Source: Afipia sp. Root123D2
GTDB lineage: Bacteria > Pseudomonadota > Alphaproteobacteria > Rhizobiales > Xanthobacteraceae
Assembly (NCBI RefSeq): GCF_001425835.1
Contig: NZ_LMDP01000002.1
Coordinates: forward strand, 590,828-654,827
Direction: 5' to 3'
DNA: 64,000 bases
Part shown: positions 44,296 through 52,254 of the stretch, piece by piece
Layout of the letters: the number at the start of each line of letters is the position of its first letter
Position numbering within the stretch: the first letter of the stretch is position 1
Notes under the pieces: model-generated
Database searches by the model: none
What the model was told of the DNA's origin: nothing
The model's input: only the letters and a program-made list of their open reading frames with translations
Made by a program: the position numbers and the translations under genes

Positions 44296-44859
44296 ATGAA
44301 GGTTATCGGCTTAGTGGGATGGAGCGGCGCAGGCAAGACGACGCTGATAGCCAAGCTGTTGCCTGCGCTGATCGCGCAGGGTCTGCGGGTTTCGACCATA
44401 AAGCACGCTCACCATGGGTTCGATCTCGATAAACCTGGAAAAGATTCCTGGGTTCATCGTCAGTTCGGTGCGAGCGAAGTGTTGATTGCGTCAGAACGGC
44501 GCTGGGCGCTGATGCATGAACTACGCGGCGAATCTGAGCCCAGTTTGCCGGAACTGCTCGATAAGCTTTCGCATGCGGATCTGGTGCTGATCGAAGGCTT
44601 CAAATCGGAAGCCTATCCCAAGATCGAGATATACCGCGCGGCGAACGGCAAGCTAGGCTTGTTTCAAAATGACCCGAGCATCGTCGGAATCGTCACAGAC
44701 ACAATCGTATCGACCGCTCTCCCGGTTGAGAATCTTGATGACATCGCGGCTATTACAACGATGGTTCTCAAATCAGCGATCCAGCGAGAGGATCTTCTCG
44801 CCTTTGCCGAGGCTAACAGCCTGCGGACATCACTCGCACTGCATCGCAACCTGCCCTGA
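44296..44859 (+). CDS. mobB: Molybdopterin-guanine dinucleotide biosynthesis protein MobB
   Basis: A 187-residue GTP-binding protein. The P-loop is 'GLVGWSGAGKTTLIAKLLPA' at residues 5-24; 'VSTIKHAHHGFDLDKPGKDS' and 'LVLIEGFKSEAYPKIEIYR' are the MobB-specific blocks. MobB assists MobA in adding GMP to molybdopterin to form the MGD cofactor needed by enzymes such as Mop1 and Mop2. The ATG at 44296 gives the standard N-terminus. Having it here links the island to molybdoenzyme maturation. Confidence 0.93.
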   Translation: MKVIGLVGWSGAGKTTLIAKLLPALIAQGLRVSTIKHAHHGFDLDKPGKDSWVHRQFGASEVLIASERRWALMHELRGESEPSLPELLDKLSHADLVLIEGFKSEAYPKIEIYRAANGKLGLFQNDPSIVGIVTDTIVSTALPVENLDDIAAITTMVLKSAIQREDLLAFAEANSLRTSLALHRNLP

Positions 44860-44960
44860 ATCGCAATCCCGAAACTACGTGAGCGCAATCGCACTCGCCG
44901 CAACCATCAATCTGGAGGCTCAAAGAGGCCGAAGCCTAAACGTCTGACAAGAAGCGATAT

Positions 44961-44998
44961 GTTCTTTATATTAGAACATCTATCTTGAATATTGACAT
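44961..44998 (+). promoter_or_regulatory. Island operator pair and promoter of SBP-B
   Basis: GTTCTTTATATTAGAAC (44961-44977) is a perfect palindrome in its arms. The proximal element 44982-44998 contains TTGACA at 44992-44997; centres are 21 bp apart. A 16-bp spacer leads to AATGAT at 45014-45019, the same as upstream of SBP-A. Confidence 0.75.
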
Positions 44999-45102
44999 AT
45001 CCCGGCTCTGTGAAATGATCATGTTTGTTGTGCTTGGAAGAACTGCTCAAACAAGCAGCAACGCTATCGGCGCTGCGGGTCGTCAGACAGAGGATGGTTC
45101 TA

Positions 45103-45921
45103 ATGTTGGTCGCTCGACGAAGCCTAAGCATTGTTGGTCTTTTCGCCTTGGGATTGATCTGCATGGTCCTGGCGAGTGCGCCTGCGAGTTCGCAGGACGC
45201 TTCTGCTCTTTCGACGATCAAAAATCGTAAAGAGCTAAGGATTGGATGGGCGACGATCTATCCGTATATTTATAGAGATCCCAAGACAAACCAGCTTGTT
45301 GGCTTCGCGGTCGACTTCATGGGTGCGATGGCCGAAGCGTTGGGGGTAAAACCGGTTTGGGTCGAAGACAGTTGGGCGACCATGGTCGCAGGCCTCCAAT
45401 CCAGGAGGTTTGACATCACATTGCCCGCAATGGGCGTGACCCTTCCCCGCGCTGAAGTCGTCACGTTCACGGACCCGGTGTGTCGATTGCCGGTCGGCCT
45501 GGTCGTACAGAAGAAGGACGAGGCCAAGTACAAAACGTTAGAGGACCTTGACCACCCCGATAAGAAAGTAGCCGTTTCTCTTGGCTCAGCCAGCGATCTT
45601 TTCGCAACGCATAAGTTTACAAAAGCTAGGCTCGTGCGAGTTAAGCAAGGGACGGACAGCCTGGCGCAGCTGCTGGCCGGCAAGGTTGACGCCTGGGCCA
45701 ACCCCGCGGATGCGTCGGGGACGTTGGAACGGGAACATCCCGAGTTGATCACGATGTCCGTCGATACCGTCGGTTCCGCGCCAATGGCCATGGCCGTACG
45801 TCAAGGCGAATTCGTCTTCAGGGATTGGGTCAACCTGTTCATCGACATCGAACGCCGCACGGGGTCCCTCAAGAAGCTCGTCGTCAAGCACGGCGTCTTC
45901 GAGTGGAACAGATTCGAGTGA
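45103..45921 (+). CDS. Amino-acid ABC transporter substrate-binding protein (SBP-B, orphan paralogue)
   Basis: A 272-residue type-2 binding protein. The start at 45103 aligns with that of SBP-A and has AGGA upstream; an ATG at 45094 is also possible. Signal peptide 'GLFALGLICMVLASAPASSQ'. Almost every conserved block of SBP-A is repeated ('RIGWATIYPYIYRDPKTNQL', 'VTLPRAEVVTFTDPVCRLP'). No permease or ATPase lies next to it, so it probably shares those at 34225-35700 and widens ligand range. Confidence 0.9.
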   Translation: MLVARRSLSIVGLFALGLICMVLASAPASSQDASALSTIKNRKELRIGWATIYPYIYRDPKTNQLVGFAVDFMGAMAEALGVKPVWVEDSWATMVAGLQSRRFDITLPAMGVTLPRAEVVTFTDPVCRLPVGLVVQKKDEAKYKTLEDLDHPDKKVAVSLGSASDLFATHKFTKARLVRVKQGTDSLAQLLAGKVDAWANPADASGTLEREHPELITMSVDTVGSAPMAMAVRQGEFVFRDWVNLFIDIERRTGSLKKLVVKHGVFEWNRFE

Positions 45922-46211
45922 GATAGGAACCGGCCTCATCTCACCGAACGACAGGCCGTGTCCTGCCTTCCGGACCTTCCTTCGGACAGGCTTCTCCCGA
46001 CATTCGGAAAACGTCAGTCGTGATGAAAGCCGTTCTTGCACCACGTCGTTCGAGCGGCGCATTGGTCGCCGAGGTGGTGCCATAGATTGCTGTTCGGGCG
46101 TCCTCAGTTTTAAGGCCAATCCGTTCGATCTCCTGGTGATACTCACGCCTCTCATACGGCGGAATGGCCGGGGCTCCGAGACCCGAGGCTCACACGAGAC
46201 TCATGCCATAT

Positions 46212-46249
46212 GTTCCAATATATGGAATTCTTATACCATATATTGACAC
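46212..46249 (+). promoter_or_regulatory. Island operator pair and promoter of the thiol dioxygenase-CoA-transferase unit
   Basis: GTTCCAATATATGGAAT (46212-46228) and ATACCATATATTGACAC (46233-46249), centres 46220 and 46241. The second is an inverted copy of the first (14 of 17 positions) and holds TTGACA at 46243-46248. This is the clearest example of the two-element design. Confidence 0.75.
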
Positions 46250-46335
46250 CTCTCCCGCTATGCGACAACACTGGGTTCGTTGCATCGATAGGCGTTAAAT
46301 TGGGCGACGGTGTTCCAGCTCAGGTGAGGAAGCAA

Positions 46336-46908
46336 ATGAGCAAAGCTTTGGCGACGTTTGTTCGAGAAGTAACTCTGGCCTTGAACCAATCGCTCGAGGA
46401 AGAGTTCATCGTTCCCATCGTGAAGAAGGAAATGAAGGCGCTGGTAACGGACAGCAGTTGGCTTCCAGATCCATTCTCGCTGTGCGCTTCCGAAGGCTAT
46501 AGGCAGTACTTGCTGTACTGTGATCCGCTGGAGCGCTTCAGCGTTGTCAGTTTTGTTTGGGGCCCGGAGCAGCGTACGCCTGTTCACGACCATACCGTCT
46601 GGGGCGTGATCGGTCAGATGATCGGTGAGGAAGCGTCCCAGTCATTCCTCAAGGATGAGACAGGAAAGTTGGTGCCTGTCGGGCCGCCAGACCTCCTCCG
46701 ACGCGGCGAGATTGCCGTCGTCTCTCCCAAAGAAATCGACGTGCACTATGTCAGCAATCCAAGCTCCAGCGCGAAGGCTATCAGCATTCACGCCTACGGG
46801 GGGAATATCGGCAAAATCAAGCGGCACACATACAATATCGATGACGGGACAAGAAAAGAGTTCATTTCGTCGTACTCAAATACTGTCCTTCCCAACATCT
46901 GGCTCTAG
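46336..46908 (+). CDS. Thiol dioxygenase of the cysteine / 3-mercaptopropionate dioxygenase family
   Basis: A 190-residue cupin. His84 and His86 ('TPVHDHTVWG') and His137 ('EIDVHYVSN') form the 3-His iron site; Ser150-His152-Tyr154 ('SIHAYGGNIG') is the outer-sphere triad typical of thiol dioxygenases. It would oxidise a thiol such as cysteine or 3-mercaptopropionate to the sulfinate with O2. The bacterial type resembles 3-mercaptopropionate dioxygenases more than mammalian CDO. The ATG at 46336 follows GAGGA. Upstream in-frame Met codons overlap the operator and -35 box. Confidence 0.88.
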   Translation: MSKALATFVREVTLALNQSLEEEFIVPIVKKEMKALVTDSSWLPDPFSLCASEGYRQYLLYCDPLERFSVVSFVWGPEQRTPVHDHTVWGVIGQMIGEEASQSFLKDETGKLVPVGPPDLLRRGEIAVVSPKEIDVHYVSNPSSSAKAISIHAYGGNIGKIKRHTYNIDDGTRKEFISSYSNTVLPNIWL

Positions 46909-46962
46909 CTTTTGGCGCCAACGCCGATCCGGCGCGCAGGCCCTCTCTAAACTGGTGGAAGT

Positions 46963-48090
46963 ATGAAAGACGTGACTCAGCCGCTGGCCGGCGTGAAGGT
47001 TGTCGAAATCTGCAACGTTGCTGCTGGCCCGTTCTGCGGAATGCTCCTCGCTGATCTTGGCGCTGAAGTCATTAAGATCGAGAACCCCGTCGGGGGAGAC
47101 ACGATGCGCGCCTGGCCGCCGCACACTGGACCGGATGCCGACAAGTTCAGCGAGAACTTCGCGTCACTGAATCGGAACAAGCAATCGATCTCACTCGATC
47201 TGAAATCACCCGAGGGCAAGGATGCGGCGCTGGCACTTGCCTCCCAGGCCGACGTTCTCATCGAGAATAATCGGCCGGGAGTCCTGAATCGGCTTGGCCT
47301 TGGATTTCAGGATGTTCGCGCCATCAATCCTCGCATCATCTATTGCTCGATCTCAGCCTATGGTCAGCGGGGGCCGAGAGCGGCGGAGGGGGGATTTGAC
47401 GTTAGCGTCCAGGCAATCAGCGGAATCATGAGTGTTACCGGCGAAGAGGGAGGCGCTCCCGTTAAAGCCGGAATTCCGATTTCGGATTTCTCCGCGGGTC
47501 TTTACGCCAGCTATGCAATCAGCGCTCAACTGCGCCGCGTTACCGAAACCGGCGTTGGCGTTCACATCGACGTCCCGATGGTCGGAACGTCTCTGGCTTT
47601 CGCTGCGCTTCAGACCAGCGAGTATTTTGGATCAGGCAAGGATCCGGTCAAACTAGGCTCTGCTCACCCGCGCAATGCCCCGTACCAGGCCTTCAAGGCA
47701 CGGGACGGGTACTTTGTCATGGCTGCAGGAACCAACTCTCTCTGGCAAAAAGTCTGTCAGCTTCTCAACCGAAATGATCTTCTGGAGGACCAGCGGTTCG
47801 CGTCGACGGTTCTGCGCGCAAAACATCAGATTGCACTCAAGGCCACTCTCGAGGAGAGCTTCGCTCAACATGACGCGCGTGATTTAATCGATTTGTTTGC
47901 TGATGCTGGTGTGCCGTGTGTTCCGATCAATACCTATTCCGCCGCAGTGAAGGACAAGCAGGTCGAGTTCATGGGCTGGGTCGAGCCCTTGACGCTTCCG
48001 AACGGCGTTGAGACGAAGACGATCGGCTTTCCGCTCCGGTTCGACGGGGCCGCGCCGCCGATTCGCCTCGGCCCACCAAAACTTGGATAG
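46963..48090 (+). CDS. Class III CoA-transferase (CaiB/BaiF family)
   Basis: A 375-residue CaiB/BaiF protein. 'AAGPFCGMLLADLGAEVIKI' is the N-terminal CoA-binding block, Asp146 in 'EGGFDVSVQAISG' the catalytic aspartate, and 'PRNAPYQAFKARDGYFVMAA' a later conserved block. It lies 54 bp after the thiol dioxygenase on the same strand, so it may activate the sulfinate-bearing acid (for example 3-sulfinopropionate) as a CoA ester, as happens in known 3-mercaptopropionate breakdown. Other acids remain possible. Confidence 0.87.
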   Translation: MKDVTQPLAGVKVVEICNVAAGPFCGMLLADLGAEVIKIENPVGGDTMRAWPPHTGPDADKFSENFASLNRNKQSISLDLKSPEGKDAALALASQADVLIENNRPGVLNRLGLGFQDVRAINPRIIYCSISAYGQRGPRAAEGGFDVSVQAISGIMSVTGEEGGAPVKAGIPISDFSAGLYASYAISAQLRRVTETGVGVHIDVPMVGTSLAFAALQTSEYFGSGKDPVKLGSAHPRNAPYQAFKARDGYFVMAAGTNSLWQKVCQLLNRNDLLEDQRFASTVLRAKHQIALKATLEESFAQHDARDLIDLFADAGVPCVPINTYSAAVKDKQVEFMGWVEPLTLPNGVETKTIGFPLRFDGAAPPIRLGPPKLG

Positions 48091-48394
48091 CCCCGGCGCC
48101 ACTCGACCGGTCACGCAACCCGTTCACTGTCCCCTTCCCGCTTTGCGTTGATCGAGGCCGGTTGCGCTTTGTCGCGATCCGCAACGATGCCGGTGGTGGT
48201 GAGGCAGTCGCCGTTGACAGCTTTCTTCTGCAATCGCCGCGGAAATGGTGCTCCAAGCCTGAGGCACCGGCGCAATTTTAACGAAGAGAGATAATCTCAA
48301 ACAGACTTGGCGGAGCGCGCGTTCTTGATGAGATAGTATCCGCGACAGAAATGGTCGGGGCCATCGCCTGACTCCCCTGCCCGAGAAGGAAGTT
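48091..48394. other. Intergenic region between convergent units
   Basis: About 300 bp with no recognised gene, repeat or strong terminator. Confidence 0.4.
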
Positions 48395-49399
48395 TCAATT
48401 CGCCGTTTGCTGGATAGCAGGCGACATCACGGTGCCATCGGCGGCTACAGACACCCGATGGCACGCGACCCAGCTCTGCTCCGTCACTTGACGAAGAGGA
48501 GGCTCCGTTTCACGGCAAACGTCGATCGCATAGCTGCAGCGAGAAGAAAAGCGGCAACCAGCCGGTGGATTCAAAGCGCTCGGGATCTCACCTTCCAGTA
48601 CCGGATGGCTCGAGACGCCTGATCGTATCGCCTCCATTGATGGGGTGGCGTCACGCAACGCCTGAACATAAGGGTGTGCCGGCACCTTCCAGAACTCCCG
48701 GCTGCTCGATCTGGCGGCGATCTGACCAAGGTACATCACCGTCGTCGCGTGCGCGATGTGTCTGACCACCGCGAGATCATGGGATATGAACAGATAGGAA
48801 ACTCCAAGATCCCTTTGCAGCTCGACCAGAAGGTTCAATACCTGCGCCTGGACTGAGACGTCCAGTGCAGAAACCGGCTCGTCGCAGACGATGAGCTTGG
48901 GACTGAGCGCAAGAGCTCGTGCGATAGCGATTCGCTGTCGTTGGCCGCCAGAGAACTGATGAGGATATTGCGCAGCCGCAGCAGCCGTAAGGCCGACCCG
49001 GTCGAGAAGATCGAGAACGCGCTTGCGCCGCATCGCCTCCGTCCCGACGTTCTGAACCATCATCGGCTCTTCGATAATGCGGCCGACGGGAAGCCTTGGA
49101 TTCAGCGAGCCGTAGGGGTTCTGAAAAACCATCTGAATGGCTGGCCGATACTTCCTGAGCTCCCGCTGGCTAAGACCCACGAGCTCCTCGCCCTCAAGCT
49201 TGATCGAGCCGCTCGTGACGCGCGCAAGTCCCATGATAGCGCGCGCCAATGTGGATTTTCCGCAGCCGGATTCACCGACAAGGGCGAGTGTCTGCCCGTG
49301 TTCAATGTCGAGGCTCACCCTATCGACGGCACGCAACGTCCCATCGGCGGTGGGATACTCGACAACAAGATCGCGGCAGGAAAGCAGTGTCTTGGTCAT
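48395..49399 (-). CDS. Dipeptide/oligopeptide ABC transporter ATP-binding protein (DppF-like)
   Basis: A 334-residue ATPase. Walker A 'LVGESGCGKSTLARAI', signature 'FSGGQRQRIAIARALAL', Walker B 'LIVCDEPVSALD', and the C-terminal peptide-transporter zinc-like block 'LNPPAGCRFSSRCSYAIDVC'. The ATG at 49399 overlaps the upstream gene's stop as ATGA; longer frames are spurious. Fourth and last ATPase of the dpp-like operon. Confidence 0.92.
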   Translation of the reverse strand: MTKTLLSCRDLVVEYPTADGTLRAVDRVSLDIEHGQTLALVGESGCGKSTLARAIMGLARVTSGSIKLEGEELVGLSQRELRKYRPAIQMVFQNPYGSLNPRLPVGRIIEEPMMVQNVGTEAMRRKRVLDLLDRVGLTAAAAAQYPHQFSGGQRQRIAIARALALSPKLIVCDEPVSALDVSVQAQVLNLLVELQRDLGVSYLFISHDLAVVRHIAHATTVMYLGQIAARSSSREFWKVPAHPYVQALRDATPSMEAIRSGVSSHPVLEGEIPSALNPPAGCRFSSRCSYAIDVCRETEPPLRQVTEQSWVACHRVSVAADGTVMSPAIQQTAN

Positions 49400-50385
49400 T
49401 GCACGATCGATCGGTTGCAGGGAAAGAAGCAGGCAACGAGACGATTGCCGTCGGGAGACAGGTTTGGGCGCTCCTGCCGGCAACGATCCTGCGCATTCTT
49501 GCATCGCGGGGCAAAAGCACACCCATCCGGCAAAGTTCCTGGGCGAGGCACGTTCCCAGGAATTTCCGTCAACCGCTCGATCTCTTCGCTGTCCTCTGCT
49601 TTGTCGGGAATCGCTCCAAGCAGCCCCTCGGTGTAGGGATGCGCGGGGGAGAGAAATATGTCCCTTACCGGGCCGTGCTCGATGATCCGTCCGGCATACA
49701 TCACTGCCACGTGCTCGGCGGCCTCCGCGGCAGCGGCCAGGTTGTGCGTGATCAAAATAATCGCAGTGCCTGTTTCGGTCTGGGCCTTGCGGAGCAGAGC
49801 CATCACCTGCGCTTGAACGGTGGTATCGAGCGCCGTGGTGGGTTCGTCGGCGATAAGGATCTTTGGAGCGCCGGCCATGGCCATCGCGATCATGACGCGC
49901 TGACACATGCCGCCGGAAAGACGATGGGGATAGTAGTTTATGCGCCGTTCAGCATCCGGAAACCGAACACTTCGTAATAGCTCGGTGGCACGAGCCCTCG
50001 CTTCGCGCTTCGAAATATCCTGGTGAGTCCGGATCACTTCGATGATCTGGTCCCCGATCGTCTGGATGGGATTGAGCGAGGCGATCGGATCCTGGAATAT
50101 CATCGATATGATATTACCGCGCAGCTCCTGCATTCTCCGCTCGGACGCGGTTACGAGATCCTCGCCGTTAAAGCGTATCTCTCCTCCGCTGATTCTGACA
50201 CCCGGTTCGGGAAGTATGCGCATCAATGACATCGCGGTCATCGACTTGCCGCAACCGGACTCTCCCACGATCGCCAGGGTAGACCCCTCCGCGACCGAGA
50301 AGCTCACCTGCTCGACGAGCGGAATCGGGTGCGCCTCGGAGCCGGCATGAATCGAAAGATCGCGAATCTCGAGAATTGGTCTCAT
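49396..50385 (-). CDS. Dipeptide/oligopeptide ABC transporter ATP-binding protein (DppD-like)
   Basis: A 329-residue ATPase with Walker A 'IVGESGCGKSMTAMSLM', signature 'LSGGMCQRVMIAMAMAG' and Walker B 'ILIADEPTTALD'. The C-terminal Cys-containing block 'LPDGCAFAPRCKNAQDRC' is usual for DppD/OppD. It pairs with DppF as a heterodimer. Confidence 0.92.
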   Translation of the reverse strand: MRPILEIRDLSIHAGSEAHPIPLVEQVSFSVAEGSTLAIVGESGCGKSMTAMSLMRILPEPGVRISGGEIRFNGEDLVTASERRMQELRGNIISMIFQDPIASLNPIQTIGDQIIEVIRTHQDISKREARARATELLRSVRFPDAERRINYYPHRLSGGMCQRVMIAMAMAGAPKILIADEPTTALDTTVQAQVMALLRKAQTETGTAIILITHNLAAAAEAAEHVAVMYAGRIIEHGPVRDIFLSPAHPYTEGLLGAIPDKAEDSEEIERLTEIPGNVPRPGTLPDGCAFAPRCKNAQDRCRQERPNLSPDGNRLVACFFPCNRSIVQ

Positions 50386-50387
50386 GA

Positions 50388-51221
50388 TTACAGTCGCGGG
50401 TTGAGAGTGTCGTTGAGAGCCTCACCGACAAAACTGATGGAAAGGACCGTCAATTGAATGGCCACACCGGGGATGAGAGTGAGGTACCATGCCGTGCGCA
50501 GGGATTGGCGGCCGAAGCCAATCATCGCGCCCCAGCTCATAACGTTGGGATCGCCGAGCCCGAGAAACGACAGACCAGCTTCGATCAGAATGGCGGTAGC
50601 AACCATGATCGATGCAGTCACAATCACTGGCGCCATGCAGTTCGGCAAGATCTGCGTGAAGATGATCCTGGGCGTGCTCATCCCGATGACAACGCACGAC
50701 TCCACGAAGGCGCGCTGTCGCAGTGAGAGGAACTGGCCGCGAACCAGGCGCGCGACAGCCGGCCACGACACAACGGCAATGGCCGCACTGATCGTGAATA
50801 CCGAGGGTCGAAACACCGCAACCAGCACGATCACGAAGAGGAAATTCGGTATCGTCTGAAATACTTCGGTGATCCGCATCAACACGTCGTCGACGATGCC
50901 GCGGAAGTACCCGGCCAGAGCACCAATGGTCACCCCGATCGTTACTGCTGCTGCGGTCGCCGATACGCCGATGATCAGCGACACGCGAGCGCCGTTTACC
51001 AGCCCGCTGAGGACGTCGCGTCCAAGGACGTCCGAGCCAAAGGGGGCTTCGGGACCAAACGATGGCCACTGGAGCGGCCGCGCGACCATATCCCAAGGGT
51101 CGACCGGGTACAGAATCGGCCCGAAGATGGCCATCAGGATAACGAACAACAGAATGATCAGACCGATAACGCCGGTTCGGCTTCGGTAATATCGTTCGAT
51201 AAAGGAAGCACGCGCGATCAC
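50388..51221 (-). CDS. Dipeptide/oligopeptide ABC transporter permease (DppC-like)
   Basis: A 277-residue permease. 'APFGSDVLGRDVLSGLVNGA' is the DppC signature; the coupling loop is 'RQRAFVESCVVIGMSTPRII'. Its start overlaps the dppB-like stop by 4 bases. Confidence 0.92.
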   Translation of the reverse strand: MIARASFIERYYRSRTGVIGLIILLFVILMAIFGPILYPVDPWDMVARPLQWPSFGPEAPFGSDVLGRDVLSGLVNGARVSLIIGVSATAAAVTIGVTIGALAGYFRGIVDDVLMRITEVFQTIPNFLFVIVLVAVFRPSVFTISAAIAVVSWPAVARLVRGQFLSLRQRAFVESCVVIGMSTPRIIFTQILPNCMAPVIVTASIMVATAILIEAGLSFLGLGDPNVMSWGAMIGFGRQSLRTAWYLTLIPGVAIQLTVLSISFVGEALNDTLNPRL

Positions 51222-52192
51222 GCTTCTACCTCAATGCGAGGATCGAGCCAGCTATAGAGCAGGTCAATCGCTAGGTTGACGACTATGACCATCACGGACG
51301 ACAGAAACAGAATGCCCATGAGTAGATTGATGTCACGCTGAAACAAGGCGTCGAACGCTAGCGTGCCCAGTCCGGGCCACCCGAATACGACTTCAACGAC
51401 GACCGAACCGCCGAACACCGACCCGAGCTGCACGCCGAAAAGGCTGATCAGCGGTAAAATCGAATTTGGGACGACGTGCCGATAGGCGACACTGAGAGAA
51501 CTCAGCCCCTTGGCCTTGGCGGTCCGCACGAAGTCCATGCTGTAGATATCGAGCATCGAGGCTCTCATCAGGCGGGTATATGTCGCCATATAAAAGAGGG
51601 CCAAAGTGATCGAAGGCAGAACGAGATGCCGGGCGACGTCGATGACTATGCTGAATAGATCTTTCGGGCCGCCGACCGTTTGCATTCCGCCGCTTGGCAA
51701 TATTCCGAGCTTGACCGAAAAGAGGACGATCAGCATCAGGCCTGCCCAGAAGAGCGGCGTCGAGTAGGCAAGCATCGCGGCCGTTGAGATCAGCGAGTCG
51801 CGTATCGACCGAGGTGCGCGCGCAGCCGCAACACCAAACGCTATTCCGCCGAGAAACGCGATTGTGAGACTTGTAAACATGAGGAGCAGAGTTGCAGGCA
51901 GCCTCATGAATATCAGGTCGCGGACGGGCAGATTGAAGCGGAACGAATAGCCCAGATTAAATTGCACAAGATTCGCGAGATACTGGAGAAGCTGTGCGTA
52001 TAGCGGCTGGTCAAGCCCATACTGCTCTCGCAGTGACTGCAGGTATTGCGGATCTCCGACCCCGCTTTCGCCGGCCAAAACATCGACCAGGTCTCCCGGA
52101 GCGAGCTTCAAGATGAGAAAGTTGATACAGGCTATCAAGATCAGAACGACGACAGCCTGACCTGCGCGACGAACGAGGTATCGCTTCATCAT
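51218..52192 (-). CDS. Dipeptide/oligopeptide ABC transporter permease (DppB-like)
   Basis: A 324-residue permease with the family N-terminus 'RYLVRRAGQAVVVLILIACI', the periplasmic 'LREQYGLDQPLYAQLLQYLA' and the coupling loop around 'RTAKAKGLSSLSVAYRHVVP'. It lies 62 bp downstream of the binding-protein gene. Confidence 0.92.
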   Translation of the reverse strand: MMKRYLVRRAGQAVVVLILIACINFLILKLAPGDLVDVLAGESGVGDPQYLQSLREQYGLDQPLYAQLLQYLANLVQFNLGYSFRFNLPVRDLIFMRLPATLLLMFTSLTIAFLGGIAFGVAAARAPRSIRDSLISTAAMLAYSTPLFWAGLMLIVLFSVKLGILPSGGMQTVGGPKDLFSIVIDVARHLVLPSITLALFYMATYTRLMRASMLDIYSMDFVRTAKAKGLSSLSVAYRHVVPNSILPLISLFGVQLGSVFGGSVVVEVVFGWPGLGTLAFDALFQRDINLLMGILFLSSVMVIVVNLAIDLLYSWLDPRIEVEA

Positions 52193-52254
52193 CTCTCTTT
52201 CTTTCGCCCCGAGAGGCTGTCGCTCGACCAGTAACCATCCATGGAGATTATTCG

